A stretch of DNA of 64,000 nucleotides from Dendrolimus kikuchii (GCA_019925095.2 CM034411.1:283001-347000), one strand, 5' to 3'; positions 18,318 through 29,032 are shown, counted from the first letter of the stretch. Notes: generated by a model from the letters alone, not told the origin. Translations and numbers: made by a program.

Positions 18318-21300
18318 GGCGTCGGCGGTATGCGGGGCGCGGAGTGTAGATGTGCTCCGGCGGGCGGGTCAGGGGGGTGCTCTCTGTCCGCAACATCCTC
18401 CCCCCGGCGCAGATCCTCGAAGCCATCTCTTCTCGTCAGGACGATGAGCCTCCTTACTGGTCTCCTGAAGATGCCTCCCCGCGTTCGCACGTCCGCGCTC
18501 CGTATTATGTTGTCCGGTCCGCGATAAGTGCGCTCGATTTGACCCCGGGGCCATACGTTACGTGGCAACAGACCGTCCGCAATGATAACGACGTCTCCAA
18601 CACGTATGCTTTCCTCACGTCGTCTTACGTCGTCCCTCGGTGCCAATGTAGGTAAGTACTCGCGTAGCCAACGAGTCCAGAACATGTCCGCTAAAGCTTG
18701 AGTGGCGATCCATGTCTTCCTGTCTGCTAACTCGTTCGTTCCCGTGATTGGCAAGCCCGTCGCCGACCCGATTAGAAAGTGGTTCGGGGTGAGCGCTTCG
18801 TCGTCTTCAGGGCTCACCGACACGTGAGTTAGCGGGCGCGAGTTTACGGTATGTTCTATTTCCGTGATGACAGTCGTAAGTGTTTCTTCTCTGGGAGCTT
18901 GTTCCGCCAATGTCGCGTGGAGTGCCGTCTTCACCGACCGAATTAACCGTTCCCAAGCTCCCCCCTGGTTCGGTGCGCCGGGATCGATGAAACGCCACGC
19001 TAAGTGTCTCCCTTTTACGTGATCTGGCATCTCTTCCTTCCATCTCGCGTACGCCGTTAGTAACTCTGTGTCCGCTCCATGGAAATTCGTTGCATTATCA
19101 GACCATATCACTTGAGGCCAGCCGCGTCGTGCTCCCATCCTTCTTAGGGCCATGATAGCAGAGTCTGTGCTAAGGCTTGCTATAAGTTCCATATGAATGG
19201 CACGAGTCACCATACATGTAAACAGCATTCCCCATCGTTTTTCTTTGCGACGTCCTATGGTCACCCATATGGGGCCAAAACAGTCAATTCCGCAATTGGT
19301 AAAAGGCCGTGCGTAGGCAGCTAGACGGTCCTTTGGCAGGTTTCCTTTCACCGGTACTGTCGGCGCAGTCTTCTTCAAACGACAGACCGTACATTGCCGC
19401 AGGATGTTTCGCACCGTAGGTCGCACTCGTAGCACCCAGTATTTTTGCCGGACGTTGTTTACGACATGTTCTCTCCCTATGTGATGATGCTGTTCATGTT
19501 CACCTCTTATAATCAGCCGAGTGAGGTGATGTGACCCGTCTAAGATCGGTGGGTTGCCGGTAAGCTCGCGCAGGGTGGCCGCATTGATCCTGCCGTTTAG
19601 CTTTATTACCCCGTCCCCCCCGTATTCGGGGTCGAGCTTATAAAGCCGGCTGTCACGTGACACGCGTTCTCCTTTCTTCAAACGCTCGTAATCCTTCGGG
19701 AAGCTTTCCTGTTGCGCTTGACGAATGAGTAAACGTTCAGCTCTCTCTATGTGTCGCGTTTCCATAGTGCGAGTCCTTCGTCTGCACTTGTCGATAAAGG
19801 CGAGCGCGTAGGCGGTCGCTCGTAGCAATTTTCCGTATGACGAAAATCTTGTGACGTCAACGAGTGGCTTTTCATCGGTCGTGTAAGTTACCACGACCTC
19901 GTCATCTTCGGTTTCCGTCGGTTCTTCTTTCGGCCAATTCGTCGGGGGTCCATGGAGAAATTCCGGGCCTTTAAACCAGCGGTCGTCCGTTTTCATACTC
20001 GAGACGTTAATCCTGGTTGCGTCGTCGGCGACGTTGTAACTTGTCGGCACCCATCGCCATTGCTCAGACTCGGTTATTTCGCCGATTTCGCTCAGTCTGT
20101 GTGCAACGTATGGGGTATATCGTACCGAGTCGTTTCTTATCCAGTGAAGAACGGTCTTCGAGTCGCTCCAAAAGATGACGTCATAACGCTTGAAACTATG
20201 TTCCTTTTTTATTTCCGCCGCTAACCTGGCTCCTATTAGCGCGGCTTGTAGCTCCATCCGCGGGATGCTTTGCGCCTTCATCGGGGCCACTTTCGCTTTT
20301 CCCGCGATTAAAGTGACGCCGACGTTCCCGTTGCGCTGCTCAAAGCGCCAGTAAGCCGCTGCTGCGTAGGCCTGTTCGCTGGCGTCCGTAAAGACGTGTA
20401 ATTGCATGTTTACGACGTCTCTATCCCCTCCATAGCACCGCGGTAATCTTAACTCTTTTATAGAGTTTAAGTCACGGATCCATTCTTCGAATTCACTTGC
20501 CTCTTCCGTTGGCAAGGGTTCATCCCAGCCTAGCTTAAGCCTCCAGAGTCTTTGTAGCACTATCTTCGCCCTTATAGTGTACGGGCTGAGTAAGCCTAAT
20601 GGGTCGAAAAGTGACATGACCATGCCCAGGGCCTCTCTCTTGGTGGGTGTTTGCGTGCCGCATTTTATGCTGTGTGGAACTCTTGGCATAGCGGTATTAA
20701 ACGCGAGTTCATCCGTTTCCGGCATCCATAACACACCCAATGTCTTCCCGTAGGGATGCGCGCTAGCACCGAGCTCTTTGGGCTGTCTGGCTCTCTCTTC
20801 ATCCGGGATATTTTCCATAAGGCGCTCGCGATTCGTATCCCATCCCGCGAGCTGAAAGCCGGCCTTCCTGTGCACTTCTTGTACTTCCGCTATCGCCTTG
20901 GCCGCTTCCGTTTCCGTTTCGAAGCTTTGAACCCAGTCGTCCATGTAGTGGTTTTGCGTGATTGAGTGATACGCCCGTGGGTATGTTTCCTTATGATCAC
21001 TCGCATTCCTATCTCTCACGCTATGTGCGAGGAATGGCGAGCTTCGTGCTCCGAATATCATAGACGTCATAACGTAGCGCCGAGGCGGGTTATGGCGGTC
21101 GTCACCGCGCCATAAGAAGTGCTGCGCCGCTCTGTCTTCTTTCCTTATCTTCACCTGAAGGAACATGTCACGTATGTCAGCTGTTACGGCGATCTTCCCT
21201 TCCCGGAATCTGAACAGGATTCCGTATAAGGCACGTAGCAAGTCTGGCCCATCCAGTAACGCATCGTTCATGCACACCCCGTTTGAACGGGCGGCAGCGT

Positions 21301-23953
21301 CAAATACCAGTCTCACTTTGTCAGGCTTATTCGGGTTCGTAACGGCGAAGTGAGGCATGTACCACATGCGTTGGTTTCCTTCGTGGCTTCGTTCGCAAGG
21401 CTCGGCGTATCCTTTTGCTAGTAGCCTGTTGACCTGGGCCGTGTATGCTTGTTTAAACTGCGGCGACTTATCCATTTTGCGCTCGATCCCGCGTAGACGA
21501 CGCACTGCCATGTCGTAGCTCGGTGGCATGGTGACGTCATCGTTTCGCCAGGGCAGTCCGACTTCGAAGCGGCCGTTTTCTCTCTTCACGGTCTCTGAAA
21601 ATATCTTCAGCGCCCGTTGTTCTTCCGCTACAGGTTTCACCTTGTTCGATATACCGAGTGCGTCGATATCGAAATGAGACTTCACTATTTCGAATAATTC
21701 GTCCTTTTCCCGCGGCTCTTTATCTTGCCACGTTCGGACGTGTAATACGGTGTCGTTTCCCTGCGTCACCAGGCCTCTGGGTGCACTCCCGTGTATGGTC
21801 CACCCCAAGAGGGTCAGGGAAGCGGCTGGTTGGCTCTTCTTTCCTGCCAACAGTTTTCTAGTCACGATCAGATGCCAGTTGTCAGCTCCAATTAATACGC
21901 GCGGCTTGGCGTTCATAAAGCACACGTCGTCTATATGAAGCGTCTTCAAATGGTGTAACTGTCGTATGACTTCAGACTTAACGGAGTGAGTTCCCAGTGC
22001 GAGTTTCTTCACGGTGCGCGCCTTGATAGGATGGTAGTGCGGTTGCGCTCTTCCGCGCACCGCGACGCTCACCATCCTACTTTCCGCTTCCCGCTGGCTC
22101 GACGTGATGCCGTGAATGTTCAATGGCCTCCTCGGGCCATCTGCCCCTAGCATCCCGGCTATCTCCTCGTCGACGAGCGTGATCGTGGACCCTTCATCCA
22201 GCAGCGCGTACGTGCTCACTTCCTTTCCGTTAAGCCCCTTGACGGTAATCGGACACACCTTCAATAACACTCTTCTCTCGGTGTTAGAATTGTGTGCCGA
22301 TGCCGTCATGACCGACTCCTCTCTGTCGGCCGGTTGACTGACCGACTCCGCTCGGTCGATCGGTCCACTGACGGCTCCAGTTTCCCTTCGTTGGTGTAGA
22401 AGTGCGTGATGCGGCTCGCGGCATTCATTAACACCGCACTTCCTCGCCTTACAACGGAACCGTCTGTGTTTACTTAGTAGGCACAAAAAACATATTCTCG
22501 TTTCCTTGGCCCACTCCCATCTGGCTGGCAACGACATCGAAGCCAGCTTGCCGCACTGCGTTGTCTGGTGCTCAGCTCCGCAACAGTAGCACACGATCTT
22601 GGCTTCCGTTGTAGCATACACACGGCGACGCTCGTTCATCCTCGGCGGCTTCACTTTATTTTCTTTAGTGACGTTTACACTCGTCGTAGGCAGTGATGAC
22701 GTCATGAAAGAATACTTCATTGCTCTGTCTGCTTCGCCCGTTAGAAATTTCGATAGTGTCATAATCTCCGGCTCGTCTCGGCTCGAGAATTCATCTGCAA
22801 AGTCGCACCATTTCGTTCGTAGATGCGGGCTGAGCTTCTCGACGACTTGTCGTGTCAACATAGGGTTAAGTAAATATCCCTTGTTGTCGACACACGAGAT
22901 GACCGTCACTATATTCTGCAGTTTGGTGGCTAGGCTGTTGAGTTCGCTGGCAGACGAACCCGATCGTGGCAACTTCTTGATGTCTTCCAATGCGCGACTG
23001 ATTATGATCTCTGGACGTCCATAGCAGCGCTCCAGCGTCTTCATAATGATCGCAGGGTCCACGGCGGTATACAGCAGGGCTGTCACGCACTCCCTTGCTT
23101 CGCCTTTAAGGCAAGTGCGTAGACGGCCTAAGTTCTCCGCAGGTGAAAATCCGTGTAAGCTCGTCGACTCGCGCATTGCAGCTTTAAACGGTAGCCACTC
23201 TCCCGGGGCCCCGCTAAAGGTAGGCAGCTCCTGGCACTGTCGCGGTGTCGGCCTGTTGCGTGTCATGCGCTCCAGTACGTCTGCTAGACGGTCGATTCCA
23301 CGATCCCTGGATCTGGTCGGCGTCGGCGATCTTGCGTTGCGCGGCGTTCTGAACGTCACACGAGCGGTCTGGTCGTTCGTTTCTGCAGACCGGTCCCGCG
23401 CCATTGGATACTCTTCCCTTGCTCTTCCCGCAGCGTCTAACGGTGGTCGCGGTCCGGCTCCTCTCGTTCCGGGCTCGGTCCTGTCGCCTGCGCTCGGCGA
23501 CTCCCCCCGTATGCGGGTATTCTTCAACCACTCTGTTATATTTCTCTCTGTTTCCACCCCATCGTCTTCACACACGCTGTTCCCGTCTGTCTGCTCCTTG
23601 AGGGCGGCTATGTTCGCAGCGACCCTCTTCTTGATCAGCGACACTTGTAACCGGAGCTCCTCCCGACGGATTGCGGCGATTTGTTCTTCTGCTTCCAGTT
23701 CCACTTGCCTCACCAAAGTGGCGGCGCTGAGCTGCGAACGGTGTGATCGGACGGACGGTGATCGCGATTGGCGTTCAGTACGAATCGCGGTGTGTACTTG
23801 CGCGGTCGTCGTCTGTTGCATTCCGGGCGACGCGGGTCGCGATACGTTCGGCGCGGACGCGGACGCGGATATATGTACGGACGGCGACGCGGGGGGTTCT
23901 TGATACGCTCTCTGCACTCTGTCTTCGGCGGTCTTGCTCCTGGTGTTCGGCAT
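18293..23953 (-). CDS. gag-pol: BEL/Pao gag-pol polyprotein, copy 2 (1886 aa)
   Basis: Full-length polyprotein with the same domain set and catalytic residues as copy 1 (zinc knuckles, LLDEGS protease, YMDD reverse transcriptase, FTDASE RNase H, HHCC and D,D,E integrase). The protein is identical to copy 3 and differs from copy 1 at residues 1365 (Val) and 1459 (Ala). A few silent differences from copy 3 are visible (for example at about 18900, 19248, 21400 and 21766). ATG at 23951-23953 lies in the same leader context as copy 1. The last codons are in the LTR. No disruption, so it should be capable of encoding active enzymes. Confidence 0.95.
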   Translation of the reverse strand: MPNTRSKTAEDRVQRAYQEPPASPSVHISASASAPNVSRPASPGMQQTTTAQVHTAIRTERQSRSPSVRSHRSQLSAATLVRQVELEAEEQIAAIRREELRLQVSLIKKRVAANIAALKEQTDGNSVCEDDGVETERNITEWLKNTRIRGESPSAGDRTEPGTRGAGPRPPLDAAGRAREEYPMARDRSAETNDQTARVTFRTPRNARSPTPTRSRDRGIDRLADVLERMTRNRPTPRQCQELPTFSGAPGEWLPFKAAMRESTSLHGFSPAENLGRLRTCLKGEARECVTALLYTAVDPAIIMKTLERCYGRPEIIISRALEDIKKLPRSGSSASELNSLATKLQNIVTVISCVDNKGYLLNPMLTRQVVEKLSPHLRTKWCDFADEFSSRDEPEIMTLSKFLTGEADRAMKYSFMTSSLPTTSVNVTKENKVKPPRMNERRRVYATTEAKIVCYCCGAEHQTTQCGKLASMSLPARWEWAKETRICFLCLLSKHRRFRCKARKCGVNECREPHHALLHQRRETGAVSGPIDRAESVSQPADREESVMTASAHNSNTERRVLLKVCPITVKGLNGKEVSTYALLDEGSTITLVDEEIAGMLGADGPRRPLNIHGITSSQREAESRMVSVAVRGRAQPHYHPIKARTVKKLALGTHSVKSEVIRQLHHLKTLHIDDVCFMNAKPRVLIGADNWHLIVTRKLLAGKKSQPAASLTLLGWTIHGSAPRGLVTQGNDTVLHVRTWQDKEPREKDELFEIVKSHFDIDALGISNKVKPVAEEQRALKIFSETVKRENGRFEVGLPWRNDDVTMPPSYDMAVRRLRGIERKMDKSPQFKQAYTAQVNRLLAKGYAEPCERSHEGNQRMWYMPHFAVTNPNKPDKVRLVFDAAARSNGVCMNDALLDGPDLLRALYGILFRFREGKIAVTADIRDMFLQVKIRKEDRAAQHFLWRGDDRHNPPRRYVMTSMIFGARSSPFLAHSVRDRNASDHKETYPRAYHSITQNHYMDDWVQSFETETEAAKAIAEVQEVHRKAGFQLAGWDTNRERLMENIPDEERARQPKELGASAHPYGKTLGVLWMPETDELAFNTAMPRVPHSIKCGTQTPTKREALGMVMSLFDPLGLLSPYTIRAKIVLQRLWRLKLGWDEPLPTEEASEFEEWIRDLNSIKELRLPRCYGGDRDVVNMQLHVFTDASEQAYAAAAYWRFEQRNGNVGVTLIAGKAKVAPMKAQSIPRMELQAALIGARLAAEIKKEHSFKRYDVIFWSDSKTVLHWIRNDSVRYTPYVAHRLSEIGEITESEQWRWVPTSYNVADDATRINVSSMKTDDRWFKGPEFLHGPPTNWPKEEPTETEDDEVVVTYTTDEKPLVDVTRFSSYGKLLRATAYALAFIDKCRRRTRTMETRHIERAERLLIRQAQQESFPKDYERLKKGERVSRDSRLYKLDPEYGGDGVIKLNGRINAATLRELTGNPPILDGSHHLTRLIIRGEHEQHHHIGREHVVNNVRQKYWVLRVRPTVRNILRQCTVCRLKKTAPTVPVKGNLPKDRLAAYARPFTNCGIDCFGPIWVTIGRRKEKRWGMLFTCMVTRAIHMELIASLSTDSAIMALRRMGARRGWPQVIWSDNATNFHGADTELLTAYARWKEEMPDHVKGRHLAWRFIDPGAPNQGGAWERLIRSVKTALHATLAEQAPREETLTTVITEIEHTVNSRPLTHVSVSPEDDEALTPNHFLIGSATGLPITGTNELADRKTWIATQALADMFWTRWLREYLPTLAPRDDVRRREESIRVGDVVIIADGLLPRNVWPRGQIERTYRGPDNIIRSADVRTRGGIFRRPVRRLIVLTRRDGFEDLRRGEDVADREHPPDPPAGAHLHSAPRIPPTPIASAISN

Positions 23954-24461
23954 CTTCGGTCCTTGCCTTAGCCTAACACGTATGACCGACTACCCTGACC
24001 AGTGTGTATATATGTGTGTGTATAACCGACGATCCTAATTTACTACACTAAACACTAAACACTGAGACCTTTGACCGACCTAACTGGAAACAGCGCACCG
24101 TCTACGACTTTGTGAACTGGCCGTTTGGCACCGTTAGGTGGACAGTCACTCGGTCACGGTACGAAGTAACGTTATTCTTTCTTCCGGTCTTGATCCTGCA
24201 GACGCGTAGCCTCGGCGTCCGGGGCAGGAACTCTTGGTCTCCTGGTACGTAGTCCGGCAGGAACTCTTGGTCTCCTAGTACGTAGTCCGGGCTGCCCACG
24301 ATGATCTTCTATAATAATCTTCTTTCTTCTTTAGGGTGCCGCTACGAGACCGTATAGAGTTGGTCTTTCTTCTTTCTTGAGGTTTCGATGGAGCAAAAGA
24401 CACTGCTCGTTTCTTCTTTGCGATTCTTCTATCCGGCGGCGAAGTACCAAAAAACTATTGG
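23954..24461 (-). other. BEL copy 2 leader with the 33-bp direct repeat
   Basis: Equivalent to 7017-7524, with the two 33-bp units at about 24225-24290 on the minus strand. It is 508 bp, the same length as in copy 1. Confidence 0.6.
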
Positions 24462-24699
24462 TGGCAGTTGCACCTCGGGTTGTAAATGAAAATTCGACGT
24501 AATAATGGACTGTATGATTATTATTTATAAATACATTATACATTTAAAAAGTATAACAAAGAGAGTACAATATAGCTGAGTGGCTGAATTGATAATTTTT
24601 CTTGAAGTGGTAGTATCAGCAGTATGTTCATTTTCAGTTTTTTCGGCCTCCTATACCCGCATTCCGTCCGACCCCTAGTAGCTAACCGCGCTAGCTATG
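24462..24699 (-). repeat. 5' LTR of BEL copy 2
   Basis: 238 bp; same variant type as 18080-18317 but with four substitutions, three of them clustered in the last 30 bp (GACCCCTAGTAGCTAACC versus GACGCCTAGTTGCTAATC). Confidence 0.85.
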
Positions 24700-25016
24700 A
24701 AAAAAGATCGTGTTCTATAGAACAAATAAATTAATGTTCCTATTGCTTGCTCATTTCATGCAACTTCTTATTTAAATAGATAATTTTAACTCGTACGTGT
24801 TTAATAAATAAAACTTTCACTCATATATAACTTTTTTTATCTACTAAATAAAATGAGTTTTTGTTGTTATTTTATTCACAAGTGTGTTGAAAAACGTCGT
24901 ATGATACACGTGTGTATTGATGATTACCGTCCTCGGCTCTCTTAAGACCCTCGCCTACGGCTCGAGTCTCAATGGCGCCTCGGCGGTAATCACCAATGTT
25001 ACACACTAGTACCATA
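24700..25016 (+). repeat. Repeat P, truncated by BEL copy 2
   Basis: AAAAAAGATCGTGTTCTATAG to CACACTAGTACCATAATG is nearly identical to 50787-51105. The left part of that repeat (50618-50786, with the 22-bp palindrome) is missing here because the BEL LTR replaces it. It includes a GC-rich island bounded by TGATTACCG and CGGTAATCA. Confidence 0.75.
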
Positions 25017-25133
25017 ATGCACTAATGTTTTCAAAACCTTGTCTTAAATTAGTTTAATCCTTAATTAAGTATACTGTACATAAAAAATGTCTGTAAAGGG
25101 TTCATACTTGGGTTCCGCAAATATGCCTATTGG

Positions 25134-25576
25134 TGGCAGCTGCTTCTTGTTTGGAAATTAAACTCGATGTACTGGACTTGTATTATTGTAAATAAAAGAT
25201 GTGTTCCAGTCTTCGATGGTTTTATTTTCTTATCCACAATCAGGTATCTTAATAATACGTGAATCGAGAGGGCTCCATGTAATAGACTACGGGGGGGTGT
25301 GTAGCTCCTGTACGTCACGGTTGACGCGCCTGTCAAATGACGTTGACAGACGCGTTCCGTTTCTATTACAGTATGATTAGAGAGTCGTCGTTGAGAATTA
25401 TAGTAGAATTGTGAAGAATTGTTATTAAGAATGGCCAATTTTTTGCCTCCTATTTGCCGCATCCCGTCCGACGCCTAGCTGCTAATTGTGCGAGCTATAT
25501 GCGTCGGCGGTATGCGGGGCGTGGAGAGTAGGTGTGCTCCGGCGGGCGGGTCAGGGGGGTGCTCTCTGTCCGCAAT
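25134..25576 (-). pseudogene. Diverged BEL/Pao 3' end: LTR plus the last pol codons
   Basis: The outer ends match the BEL LTR (TGGCAG at 25134, GACGCCTAGCTGCTAATTG...AGCTAT at about 25500), but the centre is unrelated and longer, giving an LTR of about 368 bp. The next 75 bp encode, on the minus strand, the polyprotein C-terminus ADREHPPDPPAGAHLLSTP... ending at a stop inside the LTR, as in the intact copies. The coding match ends sharply at CCGCAA (25576), where jockey-containing sequence begins. A second BEL sub-lineage or recombinant. Confidence 0.75.
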
Positions 25577-26167
25577 AATGACCATGTTTCCGAATATCGC
25601 ACGATCCTTAAATGGTTACCTATTCGCCTGAACAGGGCATACTGGATCCTAGGCCGACTCTATCCGTTGATATGCAAGAAGAGTAAGATGAGCCCTAGAA
25701 ATAAGGTGACTCTATACAAAACTTGCATCCGCCCTATCATGATCTATGCGAGTGTGGTCTTCGGCCACGCCAGCGATGCTAACATCTGGAAACTGCAAAG
25801 AATCCAGAACCACTTTCTGCGTGCTGTAGTCGACGTCCCGCACTGTATGCGGCTCGCCGACCTGCATCGCGATCTAGATCTTCTCTCCATCGAAGATTAT
25901 ATAACCAACCTATCGCGAAGATTCTTTGACCGTGCCCCCCATCACCCGAACCCTCTGGTGACGGAAACGGTCAACTATAGACCCACACCGAACGCTCCCA
26001 CGAGAAATCCTCGCCCTCGCAATGTACTCATTGACGAGCCCGATGAAATCACCCGTCTCCTCGCGGTCATGAACCCCCCGAGGCTCAGAACATCAGCCTG
26101 GCATAACAGACGCAGACAAAACAGACGCCGGAGAGCCCCCGACTCGGATCCTCTTACACAAAGGTAA
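25577..26167 (+). pseudogene. Jockey-like non-LTR retrotransposon C-terminal fragment
   Basis: From about 25620 the plus strand reads NRAYWILGRLYPLICKKSK, CIRPIMIYASVVFGHASDA, IWKLQRIQNHFLRAVVDVP and a basic, Arg-rich C-terminus (NRRRQNRRRRAPDSDP) ending at 26167. This is the post-RT part of a jockey-group ORF2, overlapping in content with the fragment at 2308-3050. The apparent upstream start at 25532 is only BEL antisense sequence read through in frame. 5' truncated. Confidence 0.8.
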
Positions 26168-26225
26168 GACCCACCAATCAAACTCACTCACTACAGACAC
26201 AAGTAGCCATACAAGATTAGCTTAG

Positions 26226-26310
26226 GCGTGTTGCTGGAGAGTTTCTTCCGCCGCTTCTTTTCCTCCAGCTATAACACGTTGGGAAGCGGTAGTAATGATA
26301 GACTAGGATC
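26226..26310 (+). repeat. Repeat W
   Basis: GTTGCTGGAGAGTTTCTTCC...GCCGCTTCTTTTCC...CGTTGGGAAGCGGTAGTAATGATAGACTAGG. Other copies: 47326-47400 (+), 53796-53885 (+) and 54840-54925 (-). Class unknown. Confidence 0.5.
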
Positions 26311-26595
26311 GGCTCCGCCGGCGGGGTCGATAATTAGTCCTCAAATAATCACTTCAGCCTGTTGGCTTAGCTCATTCAACCTTTTACGGCTAAATCTCAA
26401 TATAGAGTCAATCCCTCGCAGCGGTCGAGCCGAGGTCGAACCTCACAGGAGGTGCCTCGTCGAGCGCGCTGCTTCCGGGCTGAACGCCTCCGCTCCCACG
26501 GAGTCGGGAAGCCCCCAAAGTCGGGTATCGCTGAAACAGCCATCTGGGGCTATTCAGCTGGGACAAGCTCCAAAAAAAAAAAAATCGCCGGAATG
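26311..26595 (+). repeat. GC-richer sequence with an A-tail, retroposon-like
   Basis: The segment from about 26410 is GC-rich compared with its surroundings and ends GACAAGCTCC followed by about 13 A. This resembles the 3' end of a retroposon, perhaps the tail of the jockey fragment upstream. Confidence 0.4.
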
Positions 26596-26639
26596 TTCAC
26601 TTGCTCTCTCTTTTGTACAATATCCTTTTTGATCCTCGT

Positions 26640-26860
26640 CCCCTCCGTATTTAAAGGAATGTTTTGATTTCCTGCATCTTTCTCATTCCCGTTATTTGCG
26701 CTCTAGTAATAATCTCTCCTTAAGGACACCTGTACACACTTCTTCCTTCTTTAATAACTCCTTCACGGTACAGGCTGTCCGTTTATGGAACTCACTGCCA
26801 CTCAACATCAGACAAGCTTAATCCGTATTGTCCTTTATACTGATGGTTACTAAATACCTT
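26640..26860 (+). pseudogene. LINE C-terminal fragment (CR1/L2-like)
   Basis: At about 26728-26830 the plus strand reads SSFFNNSFTVQAVRLWNSLP then LNIRQA-stop. The 'SF.V..VRLWNSLP..IR' motif is typical of the end of ORF2 in CR1/L2-type LINEs. Only this tail remains. Confidence 0.6.
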
Positions 26861-26987
26861 TGGTCCTCGCAAGTCTAAAATATGCTGCTGATTTTATATA
26901 GATATATAGTATGATATATCGTATTTTTGTATAGTATATAAAGTAAAATATTATTTATTTTCCACTTGTTCTGGGAATGTTTCATAT

Positions 26988-27442
26988 TGTTACGAGTGTG
27001 GGACTCGAATTAAAATGTCGTTGGAATTACTATAGAATTTATTATAACTAGGCAAACACGTATAACACAGGTAAAAATATAACTGGACGCAACCAGTACA
27101 AACTGCACGGTTCAATAACACGCGCAAAGTCCGTCACTATATAGCTTATCGAATGTACACGTCTTGCTTTGATCGTGGTTCTCGCTAGACTACCGATCTC
27201 CCCATTGGGTCATTGCTGCACCGATACAATATGGCTGCCAGCCCGCATAGATCGGATTTCTTAGAATCACTTCGACATACCTGCCTAATGACTGCCATAA
27301 AAGGTGACAATACATAATGGACTGTTTTTCTAATTACGAATTTTGCTAACACAAAGTAAACAAAAGAATTCCAAATGCGTGAAGGTAGTAAACTGCGCTT
27401 TATGGCAGGCAGGTGTGTATTCACCTTTGTCGGCATGTAACA
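26988..27442 (-). mobile_element. Solo LTR (family S), 455 bp
   Basis: Termini TGTTAC (26988) and GTAACA (27442). Both flanks are ATAT (26984-26987 and 27443-27446), the same 4-bp target duplication as the solo LTR at 276-690. The most complete minus-strand copy, used here as the reference for the fragments. Confidence 0.8.
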
Positions 27443-27469
27443 ATATTATTTATTGCCTTAATATTTTCC

Positions 27470-27595
27470 TTAGTTTAGAGGGTTGCCTGGAAGAAATCGC
27501 TTTAAGCGATCAGGCCGCCCTTTGTTCAACATTTACTGTACCTAGTTTTAAGAACGTAGTTTTAATTTTTGGTGAACAATAAAGTGTTTTCATAC
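27470..27595 (+). repeat. LINE 3'-end module
   Basis: GGGTTGCCTGGAAGAAATCGC...GATCAGGCCGCCC, then AACAATAAAGTG. Matches 13603-13735. AAATCGCTTTAAGCGAT forms a small hairpin, common in LINE 3' ends. Confidence 0.5.
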
Positions 27596-27955
27596 ATTCA
27601 TTAATTTATTCATAAACATTTAGTGAAAAATGATTTAAATGACGGTGAAAATCGCGTAAAACGAAACGTCGTCATGGCAACGCGAACGAAGTTTCACTGC
27701 CACTGCTGCTATATGACAAATGATCAAAAGACGTGATTTATTTCACTTTATTAGGAAAATTCAAAGGCATATCATTTAACAGCGTCTCAGGTTCTATTTC
27801 CGGGGATGTCCGTTTTGTTTCATCCATCAAAGAGATCTTCTTTTCTTTATTTCTCTTTGTACTTATATCTCTTTATGTTCCTAATTATTCTTACATTTCT
27901 TTACAACGGTATTGTAAAGAAATTTTTCAAAGCATATTTTGTTACCTGTCTTATT
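27596..27955. other. No feature seen
   Basis: No supported gene or repeat. Confidence 0.45.
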
Positions 27956-28690
27956 GAATTTGCTTTCAAAACCCTCCGATTTTGAAACATTCTTCATTGG
28001 TACTCCGCGCCTATTGGTCTTAGCGTGATGAGCCTATAGCCTTCCTCGATAAATGGGCTATCCAACACTGAAATATTTTTTTAAATCAGACCAGCAGTTC
28101 CTGAGAGTAGCGCGTTCAATCAAATAATATTAGTATATTTGGCTACAACACTAATACTTGCATTTTAAATATCGCGATATCTTTTGAATGAAACATCCGA
28201 ATTTAATAATTCAAAAAGTTCTAGAAAAGTATTGAATTCGTTATAGATATGGAGTAATTTATTTTGATAAGGATTAACACCAAGGTATAAAATAAAGAGT
28301 TTTTGAAGCGACGGCATATTAATTATTTAAAAAAATAAAAGAAAACACTTATTGTGAGATAACTACAATAGTTAGACATATGGCTACGCGATATTTTTTG
28401 TAGACAATTATGTGTTCTGCAAAGTGGTAGTACATTGTTTTGTTCTATAATCAATAGTTTTCGCAGCGCACGCCGTGTAAGGATTTTTTCGATTCATTTT
28501 TTTACACCTTGGGTTATATTATTGGACTTTTAGTAAGGCTCCCTAATTTCTTTCAAAATATAGCCTATAGCCTTCCTCGATAAATGTCCTATTCAACACT
28601 GAAAGAATATTTCAAATCGGACCAGCGGTTCCTGAGATTAGCGCGTTTAAACAAACAAACAAACTCTTCAGCTTTATAATATTAGTATAA
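27956..28690 (-). mobile_element. Composite Helitron (family H1 plus insert), second copy
   Basis: An inverted paralogue of 5183-5957 with the same order: H1 unit, about 420-bp insert, H1 5' end. The terminal hairpin and CTAGT end are missing at the 27956 side. Divergence from the first copy is visible throughout, so it is not a recent duplication. Confidence 0.75.
28165..28317 (-). CDS. Small ORF inside the composite Helitron, second copy
   Basis: 50 codons, ATG to TAA, aligned codon for codon with 5562-5714 (here MPSLQKLFILYLGVNPYQ...). Unknown protein. The base after the stop context reads GCAAGT here instead of GTAAGT, so a splice donor, if it existed, is not conserved in canonical form. 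Confidence 0.35.
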   Translation of the reverse strand: MPSLQKLFILYLGVNPYQNKLLHIYNEFNTFLELFELLNSDVSFKRYRDI

Positions 28691-28849
28691 ATATAATTCT
28701 TGCGTAGGTTTTGCTAGATATGTAATTAAAATAAGAAATCTGTCAATATCGTGGTTTTTTACGGGGAGTGAAGAATTAATAAAATAAAAGTTAGCTTATT
28801 CCACACACAGTTTTCACTAAACGATAACTTACATTCCTGGATCCTGCGG

Positions 28850-28905
28850 GAATTTCAAGTCTAGCGACTTCATCCACACGAAGTCGCCGGCATGTCCTAG
28901 TAAAC
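28850..28905 (+). repeat. Helitron 3' terminus fragment
   Basis: GACTTCATCCACACGAAGTCGCCGGCATGTCCTAGT: a GC-rich hairpin region followed by CTAGT. A related end is at 54538-54580. Confidence 0.5.
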
Positions 28906-28916
28906 ATTTTGTTACA

Positions 28917-29032
28917 TACCGACAAAGAAATGCGTACACCTACCGGTCGTAAAAGCGCGGTTTATTGCCTTCCCGGATTTAGAAATTCTTTTACCTTGTG
29001 TTTAGAATTTGTAATTAAGAAAAACGGGCTAT
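28917..29032 (+). mobile_element. LTR family S fragment, cut by BEL copy 3
   Basis: GTTACATACCGACAAAG...GCGCGGTTTATTGCC...TTGTAATTAAGAAAAACGGGCTATG follows the left third of the family S LTR and stops at the BEL LTR. Confidence 0.55.

Larger units (their letters stand above)
18080..24699 (-). mobile_element. BEL/Pao LTR retrotransposon, copy 2 (intact)
   Basis: Same lineage as copy 1, opposite strand. LTRs of 238 bp (18080-18317 and 24462-24699) differ from each other at four bases by eye, although the coding region is nearly identical to copies 1 and 3. The left flank is a family X-like repeat; the right flank is the palindrome-bearing repeat P. No matching target duplication. Confidence 0.93.

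Noticed and set aside
25532..25620. Start of a longer ORF joining BEL antisense to the jockey fragment
   Set aside because: The first codons match only the antisense of BEL pol (MCSGGRVRG), as at 18350 and 29300. The coding part with LINE homology starts later.
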